The notes: generated from the sequence alone by a model not told the origin. Shown: positions 1 to 12,898, counted from the first letter of the stretch. The stretch: 64,000 nt of DNA from Rhabditoides inermis (GCA_963966185.1 CAWZYM010000440.1:185001-249000), one strand, 5' to 3'. A program made the numbers and translations.

Positions 1-1375
1 CAGTAATTATAATAATATATTGATCACTGGTACTGATATGCATTCTCTCCTACTCTCTGATCTTTTATTCTTTCGTTTGCACATAGAGGGCGCTCCGGCA
101 CGCTTCGCGCGCCTTCGCGGTCAGAGTCGATCAGTAGATCAGTAATTATAATAATATATTGATCACTGATACTGATATGCATTTTCTCCGACTCTCTGAT
201 CTTTTACTCTTTCGTTTGCACATTGAGGGCGCTCCGGCACGCTTCGCGCGCCTCCGCGGTCAAAGTCGATCAGTAGATCAGTATTTATAATAATACATTG
301 ATCACTGAAACTGATATGCATTTTCTCCGACTCTCTGATCTTTTACTCTTTCGTTTGCACATTGAGGGCGCTCCGGCACGCTTCGCGCGCCTCCGCGGTC
401 AAAGTCGATCAGTAGATCAGTATTTATAATAATACATTGATCACTGAAACTGATATGCAATCTATTCTACTCTCTGATCTTTTACTCTTTCGTATGCACA
501 TAGAAGGCGCTCCGGCACGCTTCGCGCGCCTCCGCGGTCAAAGTCGATCAGTAGATCAGTAAATAAAATATAGATCAGTAAATAAAATAATACATTGATC
601 ACTGATACTGATATGCATTTTCTCCGACTCTCTGATCTTTTATTCTTTCGTTTGCACAAAGAGGGCGCTCCGGCACGCTTCGCGCGCCTCCGCGGTCAAA
701 GTATATCAGTAGATCAGTAATAATAAGAATATATTGATCACTGCTACTGATATGCATTTTCTCCGGCTCTCTGATCGTTCACTTTTTCGTATACACATTG
801 AAAGCGCTCCGGCACGCTCCACGCGCCTCCGCGATTAAAGTTGATCAGTAGATCAGTAATAATAAGAATATATTGATCACTGTTACTGATATGCATTTTC
901 TCCGGCTCTCTGATCGTTCACTTTTTCGTATACACATTGAAAGCGCTCCGGCACGCTCCGCGCGCCTCCGCGGTTAAAGTCGATCAGTCGATCAGTAAAA
1001 ATAAGAATATATTGATCACTGCTACTGATATGCATTTTCTCCGACTCTCTGATCGTTCACTTTCTCGTATGCACATAGAAAGCGCTCCGGCACGCTTCGC
1101 GCGCCTCCGCGGTCAAAGTCTATCAGTAAATCAGTAATAATGAGAATATATTGATCACTGCTACTGATATGCATTTTCTCCGACTCTCTGATCGTTCACT
1201 TTCTCGTATGCACATAGAAAGCGCTCCGGCACGCTTCGCGCGCCTCCGCGGTCAAAGTATATCAGTAGATCAGTAATTATTGATCACTGATACTGATATG
1301 CATTTCTCCTACTCTCTGATCTTTTACTCTTTCGTATGCACATAAAGGGCGCTCCGGCACACTCCGCGGTGAAAT
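1..1375. repeat. satellite A array (about 139-bp monomer)
   Basis: Tandem monomers each contain GATCACTG-TACTGATATG, a CTCCGACTCTCTGATC stretch, CACATAGAAAGCGCTCCGGC, the GC core CGCGCGCCTCCGCGGTCAA and ATCAGTAGATCAGTAA. Spacing in the clean array at 5.9-6.9 kb is exactly 139 bp. Open frames across it are by-products of the repeat. Confidence 0.95.
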
Positions 1376-1379
1376 ATTA

Positions 1380-1395
1380 TAAAATATAAGAGAGC

Positions 1396-1429
<34 letters not shown>

Positions 1430-1555
1430 TATGTGCAGCTAGTTGACAATTATTATTTAATTTAGATGCAAGTAGAGAGAAATAGAGCAAGAGAGAAGAT
1501 AGGGAGAGAGAAAGAGAGCGAGCGAGCGAGCGAGAGAGAGAGATACGGAAAAGAG

Positions 1556-1599
<44 letters not shown>

Positions 1600-1647
1600 G
1601 AAAAGAGAGAGAATAAACAGAGAGAGAAAAAGAGAGATAGAGTAAAA

Positions 1648-1684
<37 letters not shown>

Positions 1685-1735
1685 CGAGCGAGAGTGAGAG
1701 CGAGACGAAAAAAAGGATGCGAAAAAAAGGTTACG
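1380..1735. repeat. GA-rich microsatellite block
   Basis: The block holds imperfect (GA)n with interspersed CGA and AAAA. It sits between satellite A and module C, as at 4205-4420, 7050-7350 and 12690-13020. Ser/Leu-rich minus-strand frames here are low-complexity artefacts. Confidence 0.9.
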
Positions 1736-2608
1736 TATATTTCGCCTCGCCTCACTTCTCTGATTGAATATAGAAGGACGTGAGTGCATATAGTATTTTT
1801 TTGTATTTACTCATAATATAGTAATCGCGCAGTTTGTTGGAGTGTGGTGAGCTGTTTCGTAGTGCATGGTGATGTTCTCGCTCATTTGCACAATTGACTG
1901 TCTTTTTCTCTGACATCAGACAGACTGGCAGCTGGCGCACTCTCACCTCGCCACACTCTCTCGTCGCGGGGCAATAAAGTGGCGTCGATTAGAGGAATTT
2001 AATTGATAGCGGGCGTAAGAGGTCACAAAAAGATGCAAATTTTGGTAGAAGTGTATTGGCCACCTATTTGCATGTTGTAGTAAAGGCAGACCTTACACGG
2101 TTGCCTAGTTTTCTTGAACAGCCCGCGACAAATGTTTTGTCTCGCCTCGCCTCGATTAAATCACTTCGTGAAAGCTAACCAGAAAGAGTTATAAAAAGAT
2201 TACGGGCAGATTTGTAGGTAAGGGAGTGTAGAGGAGTGACGTCGAAACCGTTTCTCGATAGCAGAAGTCTGCGATTCGCAGTGCTCGTTCTTGTAAGGTC
2301 TACTCGCCGCAGCCGATTCGCCAGTGACCCGTCTCCTCGCCTCACACACTATTTCGCCTCTTTTGTGTCTGACTCTCTCGGATTACGCGATATTTCGTCG
2401 GACTTTCTTTAGCTTATAGCTCCGCGGATAAGAGAGATAAAGATCTGAAAATTGGAATCCTGCATCTCGGGACCGAGACCATCGGATCGATGTCACGTTT
2501 GGCTAGATAGGAGTAGTGGCTGGCGCGGTAGAGCGATGGACGTACGGACGGACGGAAACCATAGAGCATTTTGCACAGCCAGGCGCGACTAGCGCGCTTC
2601 GCGCGCTA
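1735..2608. repeat. module C copy 1, ending in a GC hairpin
   Basis: This is the first of five copies of an ~850-bp module. It starts near 'TTTCGCCTCGCCTCACTT', includes CATCAGACAGACTGGCAGCTG and ATTTGCATGTTG, and ends with GGGACCGAGACCATCGGATC, a GACGGACGG..CCATAG..CATTTT box and the hairpin GCGCGCTTCGCGCGC flanked by CTAG. Four other copies keep an 82-93-codon minus-strand frame; in this one that frame is not intact. Confidence 0.9.
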
Positions 2609-2830
2609 GAAATATAGGTTTAAAATAGAGGAGAAAATTATCTATCGATTGATATATAGATTGACTTGATATGTGCTCAGGAAGTGCTATTAGGAGCTGT
2701 GCTAGAAGTGCTGTTGTCAGTCTTCCAGTACATGACTGATCTTTATTTATTTCCTTCAAGTTCTATCATTAGCTGGTTGACGATGATTAGTTATCACGGA
2801 TCTAATATTATAAAATATCTACTCTCGCCT
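2609..2830. repeat. module D copy 1
   Basis: The sequence AAATAGAGGAGAAAATTATC, TATCGATTGATATATAGATT and GCTATTAGGAGCTGTGC directly follows the GC hairpin. It recurs after the hairpins at 5308, 10545 and 13920. Confidence 0.85.
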
Positions 2831-3860
2831 ACGATCATAGACAGCCGCTCCGCGCGCCTCCGCGGTCAAATTCTATCAGTAGCTGGTTTACAATTATTAG
2901 TTATCACGGATCTAATATTATAAAAAATCTACTCTCGCCTACGATCATAGACAGCCGCTCCGCGCGCCTTCGCGGTCAAATTCTATCAGTAGCTGGTTGA
3001 CAATGATTAGATATCACGGATCTAATATTATAAAATATCTACTCTCGCCTTTGATCACAGACAGCCGCTCCGCGCGCCTCAGCGGTCAAATTCTTTCAGT
3101 AGCTGGTTGACAATGATTAGTTATCACGGATCTAATATTATAAAATCTCTACTCTCGCCTTTGATCACAAACAGCCGCTCCGCGCGCCTCCGCGGTCAAA
3201 ATCTATCAGTAGCTGGTTGACGATGATTAGTTATCACGGATCTAATATTATAAAATATCTACTCTCGCCTACGATCATAGACAGCCGCTCCGCGCGCCTC
3301 CGCGGTCAAATTCTATCAGTAGCTGGTTTACAATGATTAGTTATCACGGATCTAATATTATAAAATATCTACTCTCGCCTACGATCATAGACAGCCGCTC
3401 CGCGCGCCTTCGCGGTCAAATTCTATCAGTAGCTGGTTGACAATGATTAGTTATCACTGATCTAATATTATAAAATATCTACTCTCGCCTACGATCATAG
3501 ACAGCCGCTCCGCGCGCCTCCGCGGTCAAAATCTATCAGTAGCTGGTTGACAATGATTAGTTATCACGGATCTAATATTATAAAATCTCTACTCGCGCCT
3601 TTGATCACAAACAGCCGCTCCGCGCGCCTCCGCGGTCAAAATCTATCAGTAGCTGGTTGACAATGATTAGTTATCACGGATCTAATATTATAAAATATCT
3701 ACTCTCGCCTACGATCACAGACAGCCGCTCCGCGCGTCTCTGCGGTCAAACTCTATCAGTAGCTGGTTGACAATGATTAGTTATCACGGATCTAATATTA
3801 TAAAATCTCTACTCTCGCCTTTGATCACAGACAGCCGCTCCGCGCGCCTCAGCGGTTAAA
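2830..3860. repeat. satellite B array (110-bp monomer)
   Basis: About nine monomers of AGCTGGTTGACAATGATTAG, TTATCACGGATCTAATATTA, ACTCTCGCCT and CCGCTCCGCGCGCCTCCGCG. Measured spacing is 110 bp (3101, 3211, 3321). It shares the GC core and TATCAGTAG with satellite A. Confidence 0.95.
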
Positions 3861-4135
3861 TTTTATCAGTAGATCAGTAATAATAAGAATAAACTGATCA
3901 CTGCTACTGATATGCATTTTCTCCGACTCTCTGATCGTTCACATTCTCGTATGCACATAGAAAGCGCTCCGGCACGCTCCGCGCGCCTCCGCGGTTAAAG
4001 CCGATCAGTAGATCAGTAATTATAATAATATATTGAACACTGATACTGATATGCATTCTTTCCTACTCTCTGATCTTTCACTCTCTCGTATGCACATATA
4101 GGGCGCTCCGGCACACTCCGCGGTAAAGCCTATCA
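3860..4135. repeat. satellite A, two monomers
   Basis: These are typical A monomers, entered directly from satellite B through the shared GC core. The last one is truncated to a CACACTCCGCGGTAAA variant before the GA block. Confidence 0.9.
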
Positions 4136-4204
4136 GAAGCTGGTTGACAATTTTCATTTATTAGAGATACAAATATAATTTATAGTTATCACTGGTCTTT
4201 TATT

Positions 4205-4420
4205 ATAAAATCAAGAGAGAGAGAGAGAGAGAGAGAAATAGAGAGAGAGAGAAAGACAAAAGAGAGAGAGAGAGAGAAAGACGAAAGAGAGAGAGAGATA
4301 AAGAGAGAGAGATAGAGAGAGAGGAAGAGAGGGAGAGAGGAAGAGAAAGAGAGAAAGAGAGAGATAGAGAGAGACGAAAAAAGAGAGATGAGAAAAGGAA
4401 TTGGATGAAAAAAGGAGGTT
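4205..4420. repeat. GA-rich microsatellite
   Basis: An imperfect (GA)n block, with the same position and context as at 1380. Confidence 0.9.
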
Positions 4421-4424
4421 ACGT

Positions 4425-5308
4425 AGTATTTCGCCTCGCCTCACTTCCCTGATTGAATATAGAATGACGTGAGTGCATATAGTAATGTTTTATTGTATGT
4501 GCTCAGAAAATAAAGTTTGCACAGTTTGTTGGAGTGTGGTGAGCTGTTTCGTAGTGCATGGTGATGTTCTCGCTCATTTGCACAATTGACTGTCTTTTTC
4601 TCTGACATCAGACAGACTGGCAGCTGGCGCACTCTCACCTCGCCACACTCTCTCGTCGCGGGGCAATAAAGTGGCGTCGATTAGAGGAATTTAATTGATA
4701 GCGGGCGTAAGAGGTCACAAAAAGATGCAAATTTTGGTAGAAGTGTAGTGGCCACCTATTTGCATGTTGTAGTAAAGGGAGATCTGACACGGTTTCCTAG
4801 TTTTCTTGAACAGCCCGCGACAACTGTTTGGTGTCGCCTCGCCTCGATTAAATCACTTCGTGAAAAGAAACCAGGAGGAGTTTTAAAAAGATTACGGGCC
4901 AATTTGTAGGTGAGGGAGTGTAGAGGAGTGACGTCGAAACCGTTTTTCGATAGCTGAAGTCTGCGATTCGCAGTACTCGTTCTTGTAAGGCCTACTCGAT
5001 GCAACCGTTCAACGACCTAACCGTCTCTTCATCTGACACACTATTTCGCTCTTTTTTCTGTCTGACTCTCTCTGATTACGCGCTATTTCGTCGAATTTTC
5101 TTTAAGGCTTTTAGCTCCGCGGATATGAGAGATAAAGGGCTGAAAATTGGAATCCTGCATCTCGGGACCGAGACCATCGGATCGATGTCACGTTTGGCTA
5201 GATAGGAGTAGTGGGTGGCGCGGTAGAGCGATGGACGGACGGACAAAAAGTGCGGAAACCATAGGGCATTTTACACTTACACCCGACTAGCGCGCTTCGC
5301 GCGCTAGA
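4425..5308. repeat. module C copy 2 with hairpin end
   Basis: Nearly identical to copy 1 in most parts. The minus-strand 82-codon frame is open (4756-5004). It ends GGACGGACGGAC, CCATAGGGCATTTTACAC and the GCGCGCTTCGCGCGC hairpin. Confidence 0.9.
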
Positions 5309-5590
5309 ATTATAGGTATAAAATAGAGGAGAAAATTATCTATCGATTGATATATAGATTGACTTGATAGGTGCTCTGGAAGTGCTATTAGGAGCTGTGC
5401 TAGAAGTGCTGTTGTCAGTCTTCCAGTAGATGACTGATCTTTAGTTCTTTCTTTATTTTTTTTCAGTAATTTTAAATAAGTAGAAAGTGTTACCGTCTAT
5501 CTGGTTGATAGTATCTGGTTGACTGCTTTTCTACAGATGTATTTACCTTGCTCATAGAAGGCGGTCCGGCACGCTCCGCTGTCCGAGCCT
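5309..5590. repeat. module D copy 2
   Basis: Same post-hairpin module as at 2609, extended by a T-rich stretch and TATCTGGTTGATAGTATCTG before satellite A resumes. Confidence 0.85.
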
Positions 5591-6970
5591 ATCAGTAGAT
5601 CAGTAATAAAAAATCACAATATAATGATCACTGATACTGATATGTTTTTTTCCGACTCTCTGATCTCTCACTTTCTCGTTTGCACATAGAAAGCGCTCCG
5701 GCACGCTTCGCGAGCCTCCGCGGTCAAAGCCGATCAGTAGATCAGTAATAATGAGAATATATTGATCACTGTTACTGATATGTATTCTCTCCGACTCTCT
5801 GATATTTCACTCTCTCGTATGCACATAGAAAGCGCTCCGGCACGCTCCGCGCGCCTCCGCGGTCAAAATATATCAGTAGATCAGTAATAGTAAGAATGCA
5901 TTGATCACTGCTACTGATATGAATTTTCTCCGACTCTCTGATCTTTCACTCTCTCGTATGCACATAGAAAGCGCTCCGGCACGCTCCGCGCGCCTCCGCG
6001 GTCAAATTCTATCAGTAGATCAGTAATAGTAAGAATGCATTGATCACTGCTACTGATATGAATTTTCTCCGACTCTCTGATCGTTCACTTTCTCGTATGC
6101 ACATAGAAAGCGCTCCGGCACGCTCCGCGCGCCTCCGCGGTCAAAATATATCAGTAGATCAGTAATAGTAAGAATGCATTGATCACTGCTACTGATATGA
6201 ATTTTCTCCGACTCTCTGATCGTTCACTTTCTCGTATGCACATAGAAAGCGCTCCGGCACGCTCCGCGCGCCTCCGCGGTCAAAATATATCAGTAGATCA
6301 GTAATAGTAAGAATGCATTGATCACTGCTACTGATATGAATTTTCTCCGACTCTCTGATCTTTCTTTCTCTCGTATGCACATAGAAAGCGCTCCGGCACG
6401 CTCCGCGCGCCTCCGCGGTCAAAATATATCAGTAGATCAGTAATAGTAAGAATGCATTGATCACTGCTACTGATATGAATTTTCTCCGACTCTCTGATCG
6501 TTCACTTTCTCGTATGCACATAGAAAGCGCTCCGGCACGCTTCGCGCGCCTCCGCGGTCAAAATATATCAGTAGATCAGTAATAGTAAGAATGCATTGAT
6601 CACTGCTACTGATATGAATTTTCTCCGACTCTCTGATCTTTCACTCTCTCGTATGCACATAGAAAGCGCTCCGGCACGCTCCGCGCGCCTCCGCGGTCAA
6701 AATATATCAGTAGATCAGTAATAGTAAGAATGCATTGATCACTGCTACTGATATGAATTTTCTCCGACTCTCTGATCATTCACTCTCTCGTATGCACATA
6801 GAAAGCGCTCCGGCACGCTCCGCGCGCCTCCGCGGTCAAAATATATCAGTAGATCAGTAATTATAATAATATATTGAACACTGATACTGATATGCATTCT
6901 CTCCTACTCTCTGATCTTTCACTCTCTCGTATGCTCATAGAGGGCGCTCCGGCACACTCCGCGGTAAAAG
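5590..6970. repeat. satellite A array, most homogeneous block
   Basis: About ten monomers; those from 5903 to 6320 start exactly every 139 bp. Near identity suggests recent amplification or conversion. Confidence 0.95.
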
Positions 6971-7064
6971 CCTATCAGTAGCTGGTTGACAATTTTTTAT
7001 TTATTAGAGATACAAATATACTTTATAGTTATTACTGGTCTTATATTATAAAATTTAAGCGAGC

Positions 7065-7118
<54 letters not shown>

Positions 7119-7360
7119 AAGAAAGAGAGTGGGATGAGCAGCTGGTTGACAATTATTATTTATTTTAGATCCCAGTAGACTTCATAATTATCAATAATCT
7201 AAATTCATAATATATAAGAGAGAGATAGAGGAAGAGAGCGAGAGACGAGAGAGAGAGAGGGAGAGAGAGGGGGGGAGAGAGAGAGAGAGAGAGAGACGAG
7301 AGAGAGACGAAAAAAAGGGATGAGAAAAGGAGAGAGATGATAAAAGGAGGTTACATAGTA
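6970..7360. repeat. spacer plus GA-rich microsatellite
   Basis: An AT-rich spacer carrying AGCTGGTTGACAATT occurs twice, each copy followed by (GA)n. Confidence 0.85.
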
Positions 7361-7364
7361 TTTC

Positions 7365-8232
7365 GCCTCGCCTCACTTCTATGATTGGATATAGAAGGAC
7401 GTGAGTGCATATAGTATTGTTTTATTGTATGTGCTCAGAAAATAGTTTGTTGGAGTGTGGTGAGCTGTTTCGTAGTGCATGGTGATACTCTCGCTCATTT
7501 GCACAATTGACTGTCTCTTTCTCTGACATCAGACAGACTGGCAGCTGGCGCACTCTCACCTCGCCACACTCTCTCGTCGCGGGGCAATAAAACGACGTCG
7601 ATTAGAGGAATTTAATTGATAGCGGGCGTCAGAGGTCACAAAAAGATGCAAATTTTGGTAGAAGTGTAGTGGCCACCTATTTGCATGTTGTAGTAAAGGG
7701 AGATCTTACACGATTGCCTAGTTTTCTTGAACAGCCCGCGACAACTGTTTGGTGTCGCCTCGCCTCGACTAAATCACTTCGTGAAAGGAAACCAGGAAGA
7801 TTTATAAAAAGATTACGGGCAGATTTGTAGGTGAGGGAGTTTAGAGGAGTGACGTGAAAACCGTTTTTCGATAGCTGAAGTCTGCGATTCGCAGTACTCG
7901 TTCTTGTAAGGTCTACTCGCCGCACCCGATTTGCCAGTGACCCGTCTCTTCATCTGACACACTATTTCGCCGCTTTTGTGTCTGACTCTCTCTGATTACG
8001 CGCTATTTCGTCGGACTTTCTGAAGCTTATAGCTCCGCGGATATGAGAGATAACGAGCTGAAAATTGGAATCCTGCATCTCGGGACCGAGACCATCGGAT
8101 CGATGTCACGTTTGGCTAGGTAGGAGTAGTGGGTGGCGCGGTAGAGCGATGGACGTACAGACACCATAGGACATTTTACACATACACCCGACTAGCGCTC
8201 CAGCGCGCTGTCGCGCGCCTCCGCGCTAGAAC
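7365..8232. repeat. module C copy 3
   Basis: The minus-strand 82-codon frame is open (7677-7925). The end differs from the other copies: the hairpin is expanded to CTAGCGCTCCAGCGCGCTGT..CGCGCTAG, and module D does not follow. Confidence 0.88.
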
Positions 8233-8409
8233 ATGAAAATTAGAAGAATTCATACAAGTTTTTTGTTATGTTCAATACTACTGTTTATCTACAAATTCAT
8301 AACATTTTGACGAGTGAAACGAATTATTAAAGTAGAGAAGATTAGTCGATTGATGTATTGATTGCACTGATAAGTATGTTGTCTAGGAGCGGAGTAATAA
8401 TAATAATAA

Positions 8410-8440
<31 letters not shown>

Positions 8441-8445
8441 AATAA

Positions 8446-8480
<35 letters not shown>

Positions 8481-8508
8481 TAATAACAATAATAATAATA
8501 ACAATAAA

Positions 8509-8542
<34 letters not shown>

Positions 8543-8600
8543 GTAATAATAATAATAATAATAATTATATTAATAATATTAATAATAACTGGTTTGCAAG
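8233..8600. repeat. AT-rich segment with (TAA)n microsatellite
   Basis: From 8392 to 8588 the sequence is imperfect (TAATAA)n with CAA interruptions. The Leu/Ile-rich minus-strand frames are simple-repeat artefacts. Confidence 0.93.
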
Positions 8601-8619
8601 TCCTATAGTAAGCTGCCGC

Positions 8620-8855
8620 GCGCTTCACCTATCAATGTCTATGAAAAGAATAATGACATATTTCTTTTTTCCGAACTATACTTTTCTATGCTCCTAAAAA
8701 CTAAATGCGCTCAGGCACAAGTCAGCATCGCTCTGATAATAGCCCTTCTCCTTCTATCTCTCCCTCTTTCTCCCCTCTCTTCTCACTCTCTCCTTCCTCT
8801 TTCTATTTCTCTGCTTTTTCTTTATTTTCGCTCTCCTCGTATTTCTTTTAGTGTT
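8620..8855. repeat. unique/CT-rich spacer
   Basis: Short unique sequence followed by a CT-rich low-complexity run (8750-8850). No gene is seen. Confidence 0.6.
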
Positions 8856-9211
8856 AAAGGCACAGTGGCGACTTATTTCTGTCACAACCTGCCACAACTC
8901 CTCATTTTCACACGAGCAAAACGTTTGGCCGTGGGATCGAACCGGCGAAGATCGGGGGCCACAATGCAGCGCACATGCTCTGAGCCATGTAACTATTGAC
9001 TAAGCGTCGTTCAACTGCGCTTTTGTCTCCGACCCCAATTTGCAGTATTGAAGCGTTGGCGAGAAATTCAAATTTTCATCTGAATCCTTGGCAGTGTCAG
9101 ATTCGAAAGTAACGCAGAATCGTCGTTCTTTCGAAAGAAAATATGCAAATGTGTTAGGTTAACATGGTTTTAAAAAATACTCCGTGTCAAATAAGTCGCC
9201 ACTGTTCCTTT
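8856..9211. mobile_element. terminal-inverted-repeat element with tRNA-like insert
   Basis: The ends are inverted repeats: AAAGGCACAGTGGCGACTTA at left and its near-exact complement ending GTTCCTTT at right. The minus strand inside carries a tRNA-like pair of pol III boxes, an A box at 8987-8974 (TGGCTCAGAGCATG) and a consensus B box at 8943-8933 (GGTTCGATCCC). No transposase frame is present. The target duplication is not clear. Confidence 0.7.
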
Positions 9212-9420
9212 CATGCTACGAAAACAGACAGTTCTGCTTTTCTGCTTTTGCTACATCTTCCCCTCACTAATCTCTTTCTCTTTTTCTTTCTCTTTTTTTA
9301 TCTATCTCTTTTTCTTTTTTCCCTCTATTTCTCTTTCTCTTTCTCTCAGGTCTCCTCTCGCACCGTTTTTTTAACAGAACAAGGAAAGCAAAATTGAAAA
9401 CCATGACAACGTGGCTAATC
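9212..9420. repeat. CT-rich spacer
   Basis: Low-complexity CTTTTTCT sequence and nothing else recognisable. Confidence 0.6.
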
Positions 9421-10545
9421 TGCAAAGTGTCATACAAATTGGTTTAGTATGATTAAAGTTATAAACTAATCAAAATTGTAAAAGAAATGCTACGGCGCGC
9501 GCACCTTTTGATAAATTGGCTATATCTTTCTCACATTGTAACCCCTTAGGTTGAATTTTACGGAAAAAAGATACGGGAAAAATGCTGTTTTTTGAACGTA
9601 ATTACGAAAAATAAAACAGAGATGTTGCTTAGATGAGAAACAAATTTAGGCTACAAATTTGATGACTTTCGTGGTTTTTCTTCTATAACAAGAGTAAGTA
9701 GAGACGTATAAGAAAGTGGACTGCATTCTTAAACACAAAGTAAACTTTCTGCGAAGTTTCACGCAAATCGATTCAGTAGAAACGGAGATATTCTGGCGGA
9801 CACACAAGAAAAAGTGGAAAAGTGACCATTTTTGGTAGTATTTTGATTAAAAATAGAGGTAATGAAAGCTAAATTGAGAACTGTCACAGAATGGACTGCA
9901 TCACAAAACTTAAACTCAACTATCTGAAAAGTTTCTTGCAAATTGGTTTTGTATGAATCAAGTTATGACCGCGGAAATACTCAAAATCGCAAAAGTGAGG
10001 TGGGTCGTCTCTTGCTAATTTGGCTATATTTCGCTCACATCGTAACCAATGAGGTTGAAATTCGCAGGTTCGCGACAGAACTATTTGTCAAAAGTAATTA
10101 CACAACCAGAGGCAAAACTAATTCTTAGGTGAAAAGCTTTCGCTGCGGACAACACCAAAATCGGCGAGTTTTGAGGTTTTTCTACCAAATATAGGCAATG
10201 AGTGTAATTGAAGAGTAATCACAAAGTGGACTGCACCCTGAAGTACTATGTAACCTTTTTGCAAAGTTTGACGCAAATCGGTACGGTAGAAACGGAGTTA
10301 TGCCCGCGGAAACAAAAGAAAAAGTGCAAAAGTGACCATTTTTGGTGGTTTTTCTACCAAATATGGGCGTAGAGGGGAAGTTGAGAGGTGTCTGAATTTT
10401 GTCGTCGTCCTTGCGAAGGAATACAACTTTCTACCAAGTTTCATGTGAATCGGTTGAGTTTGAAGCTAGTTATGACTCTGGAATGACGGACAGAGACAAT
10501 AGGACATTTTAGTAGAAAAAGCGACTAGCGCGCTTCGCGCGCTAG
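9420..10545. repeat. degenerate ~170-bp repeat module ending in the shared hairpin
   Basis: Phrases such as AGTGGACTGCAT (9712, 9886, 10218), TTTCACGCAAATCGATTCAG, AACGGAGATATTC and GTGACCATTTTTGG recur at multiples of about 170 bp. The module ends ACCAAGTTTCATGTGAATCG, TGACGGACAGAGACAATAGG, ACATTTTAG and the hairpin GACTAGC GCGCTTCGCGC GCTAG. Its interior is unrelated to module C but the terminus is the same. Confidence 0.75.
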
Positions 10546-10840
10546 AAATATAAGTATAAAATAGAGGAGAAAATTATCTATCGATTGATATATAGATTGA
10601 CTTGATATGTGCTCTGGAAGTGCTATTAGGAGCTGTGCTAGAAGTGCTGTTGTCAGTCTTACAGTAGATGACTTATCTTTATTTATTTTCTCTTTTTTTT
10701 ATTTTCAGTAATTTTAAATAATTAGAAAGTGTCACAGTCTATCTGGTTGATAGTATCTGGTTGACTGCTTTTCTACAGATGTATTTACCTTGATCATAGA
10801 AGGCGGTCCGGCACGCTCCGCTGTCAGAGCCTATCAGTAG
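10545..10840. repeat. module D copy 3
   Basis: Follows the hairpin exactly as at 2609 and 5309, then runs into satellite A. Confidence 0.85.
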
Positions 10841-12620
10841 ATCAGTAATAAAAAAATCACAATATAATGATCACTGATACTGATATGCTTTTTTTCGACT
10901 CTCTGATCTCTCACTTTCTCGTATGCACATAGAAAGCGCTCCGGCACGCTTCGCGCGCCTCTGCGGTCAAAGTATATCAGTATATCAGTAATTATAATAA
11001 CATATTGAAAGCCGATCAGTAGATCAGTAATTATAATAATACATTGATCACTGATACTGATATGCATTTTCTCCTACTCTCTGATCGTTCACTTTCTCGT
11101 ATGCACATAGAAAGCGCTCCGGCACGCTTCGCGCGCCTTCGCGGTCAAAGTATATCAGTATATCAGTAATTATAATAACATATTGAAAGCCGATCAGTAG
11201 ATCAGTAAAAATAAGAATATTTTGATCACTGCTACTGATATGAGTTTTCTTCGACTCTCTGATCGTTCACTTTCTCGTATGCACATAGAAAGCGCTCCGG
11301 CACGCTTCGTGCGCCTCCGCGGTCAACGTATATGAGTAGATCAGTAAAAATAAGAATATATTGATCACTGTTACTGATATGCATTTTCTCCGACTCTCTG
11401 ATCGTTCACTTTCTCGTATGCACATAGAAAGCGCTCCGGCACGCTTCGCGCGCCTCCGCGCTCAACTTATATCAGTAGATCAGTAAAAATAAGAAAATAT
11501 TGATCACTGTTACTGATATGCATTTTCTCCGACTCTCTGATCGTTCACTTTCTCGTATGGACATAGAAAGCGCTCCGGCACGCTTCGCGCGCCTTCGCGG
11601 TCAACGTATATCAGTAGATCAGTGAAAATAAGAATATATTGATCACTGTTACTGATATGCATTTTCTCCGACTCTCTGATCGTTCACTTTCTCGTATGCA
11701 CATAGAAAGCGCTCCGGCACGCTTCGCGCGCCTCCGCGGTCAACGTATATCAGTAGATCAGTAAACATAAAAATATATTGATCACTGCTACTGATATGCA
11801 TTTTCTCTGATTCTCTGATCGTTCACTTTCTCGTATGCACATAGAAAGCGCTCCGGCTCGCTTCGCGCGCCTCCGCGGTCAAAATACATCGGTAGATCAG
11901 TAAAATTAAGAATATATTGATCACTGCTACTGATATGCATTTTCTCTGATTCTCTGATCGTTCACTTTCTCGTATGCACATAGAAAGCGCTCCGGCACGC
12001 TTCGCGCGCCTTCGCGGTCAAAGTATATCAGTATATCAGTAATTATAATAAAACATTGATCACTGATACTGATATGCCTTTTCTCCTACTCTCTGTTTTT
12101 TATTCTCTCGTACGCACATAGAAAGCGCTCCGGCACGCTTCGCGCGCCTCCGCGGTCAAGGCCGATTAGTAGATCAGTAATTATAATAACATAATGAAAG
12201 CCGATCAGTAGATCAGTAATTATAATAATACATTGATCACTGATACTGATATGCATTTTCTCCTACTCTCTGATCGTTCATTTTCTCGTATGCTCATAGA
12301 GAGCGCTCCGGCACGCTTCGCGCGCCTCCGCGGTCAACGTATATTAAGTACATCAGTAAAAATAAGAATATATTGATCACTGCTACTGATATGCATTTTC
12401 TCCGACTCTCTGATCGTCCATTTTCTCGTATGAACATAGAAAGCGCTCCGGCACGCTTCGCGCGCCTCCGCGGTCAAAGTCGATCAGTAGATCAGTAATA
12501 ATAAGACTGTATTGATCACTGCTACTAATATGAATTCTCTCCTACTCTCTGATCTTTTACTCTTTCGTATGAACATAGAAGGCGCTCCGGCACACTCCAC
12601 GGTAAAAGCCTATTAGTAGC
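10840..12620. repeat. satellite A array
   Basis: About 12 monomers, some with internal duplications of the ATCAGTAGATCAGTAATTAT segment. More heterogeneous than the block at 5.9 kb. Confidence 0.93.
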
Positions 12621-12729
12621 TGGTTGACAATTACTTTTTATTATAGATACGAGTATAGTTTATAGTTTTTACTGGTCTAATATTATAAAATAGAAGAGAG
12701 TGAGAGAGAGAGAGATAGGGAGAGAGAGA

Positions 12730-12778
<49 letters not shown>

Positions 12779-12849
12779 ATGAGCAGCTGGTTGACAATTA
12801 TTATTTAATTTAGATCCAAGTAGACGAGGAAGAGAGGGGGTGAGAGACG

Positions 12850-12898
<49 letters not shown>

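Noticed and set aside
1457..1789. Ser/Leu-rich frames over GA tracts (also 4211, 7191, 12805, 27490, 56604, 60930)
   Set aside because: Simple-sequence artefacts without conserved ends or codon signal.
8289..8628. Poly-Leu/Ile frames
   Set aside because: Derived from the (TAA)n microsatellite.
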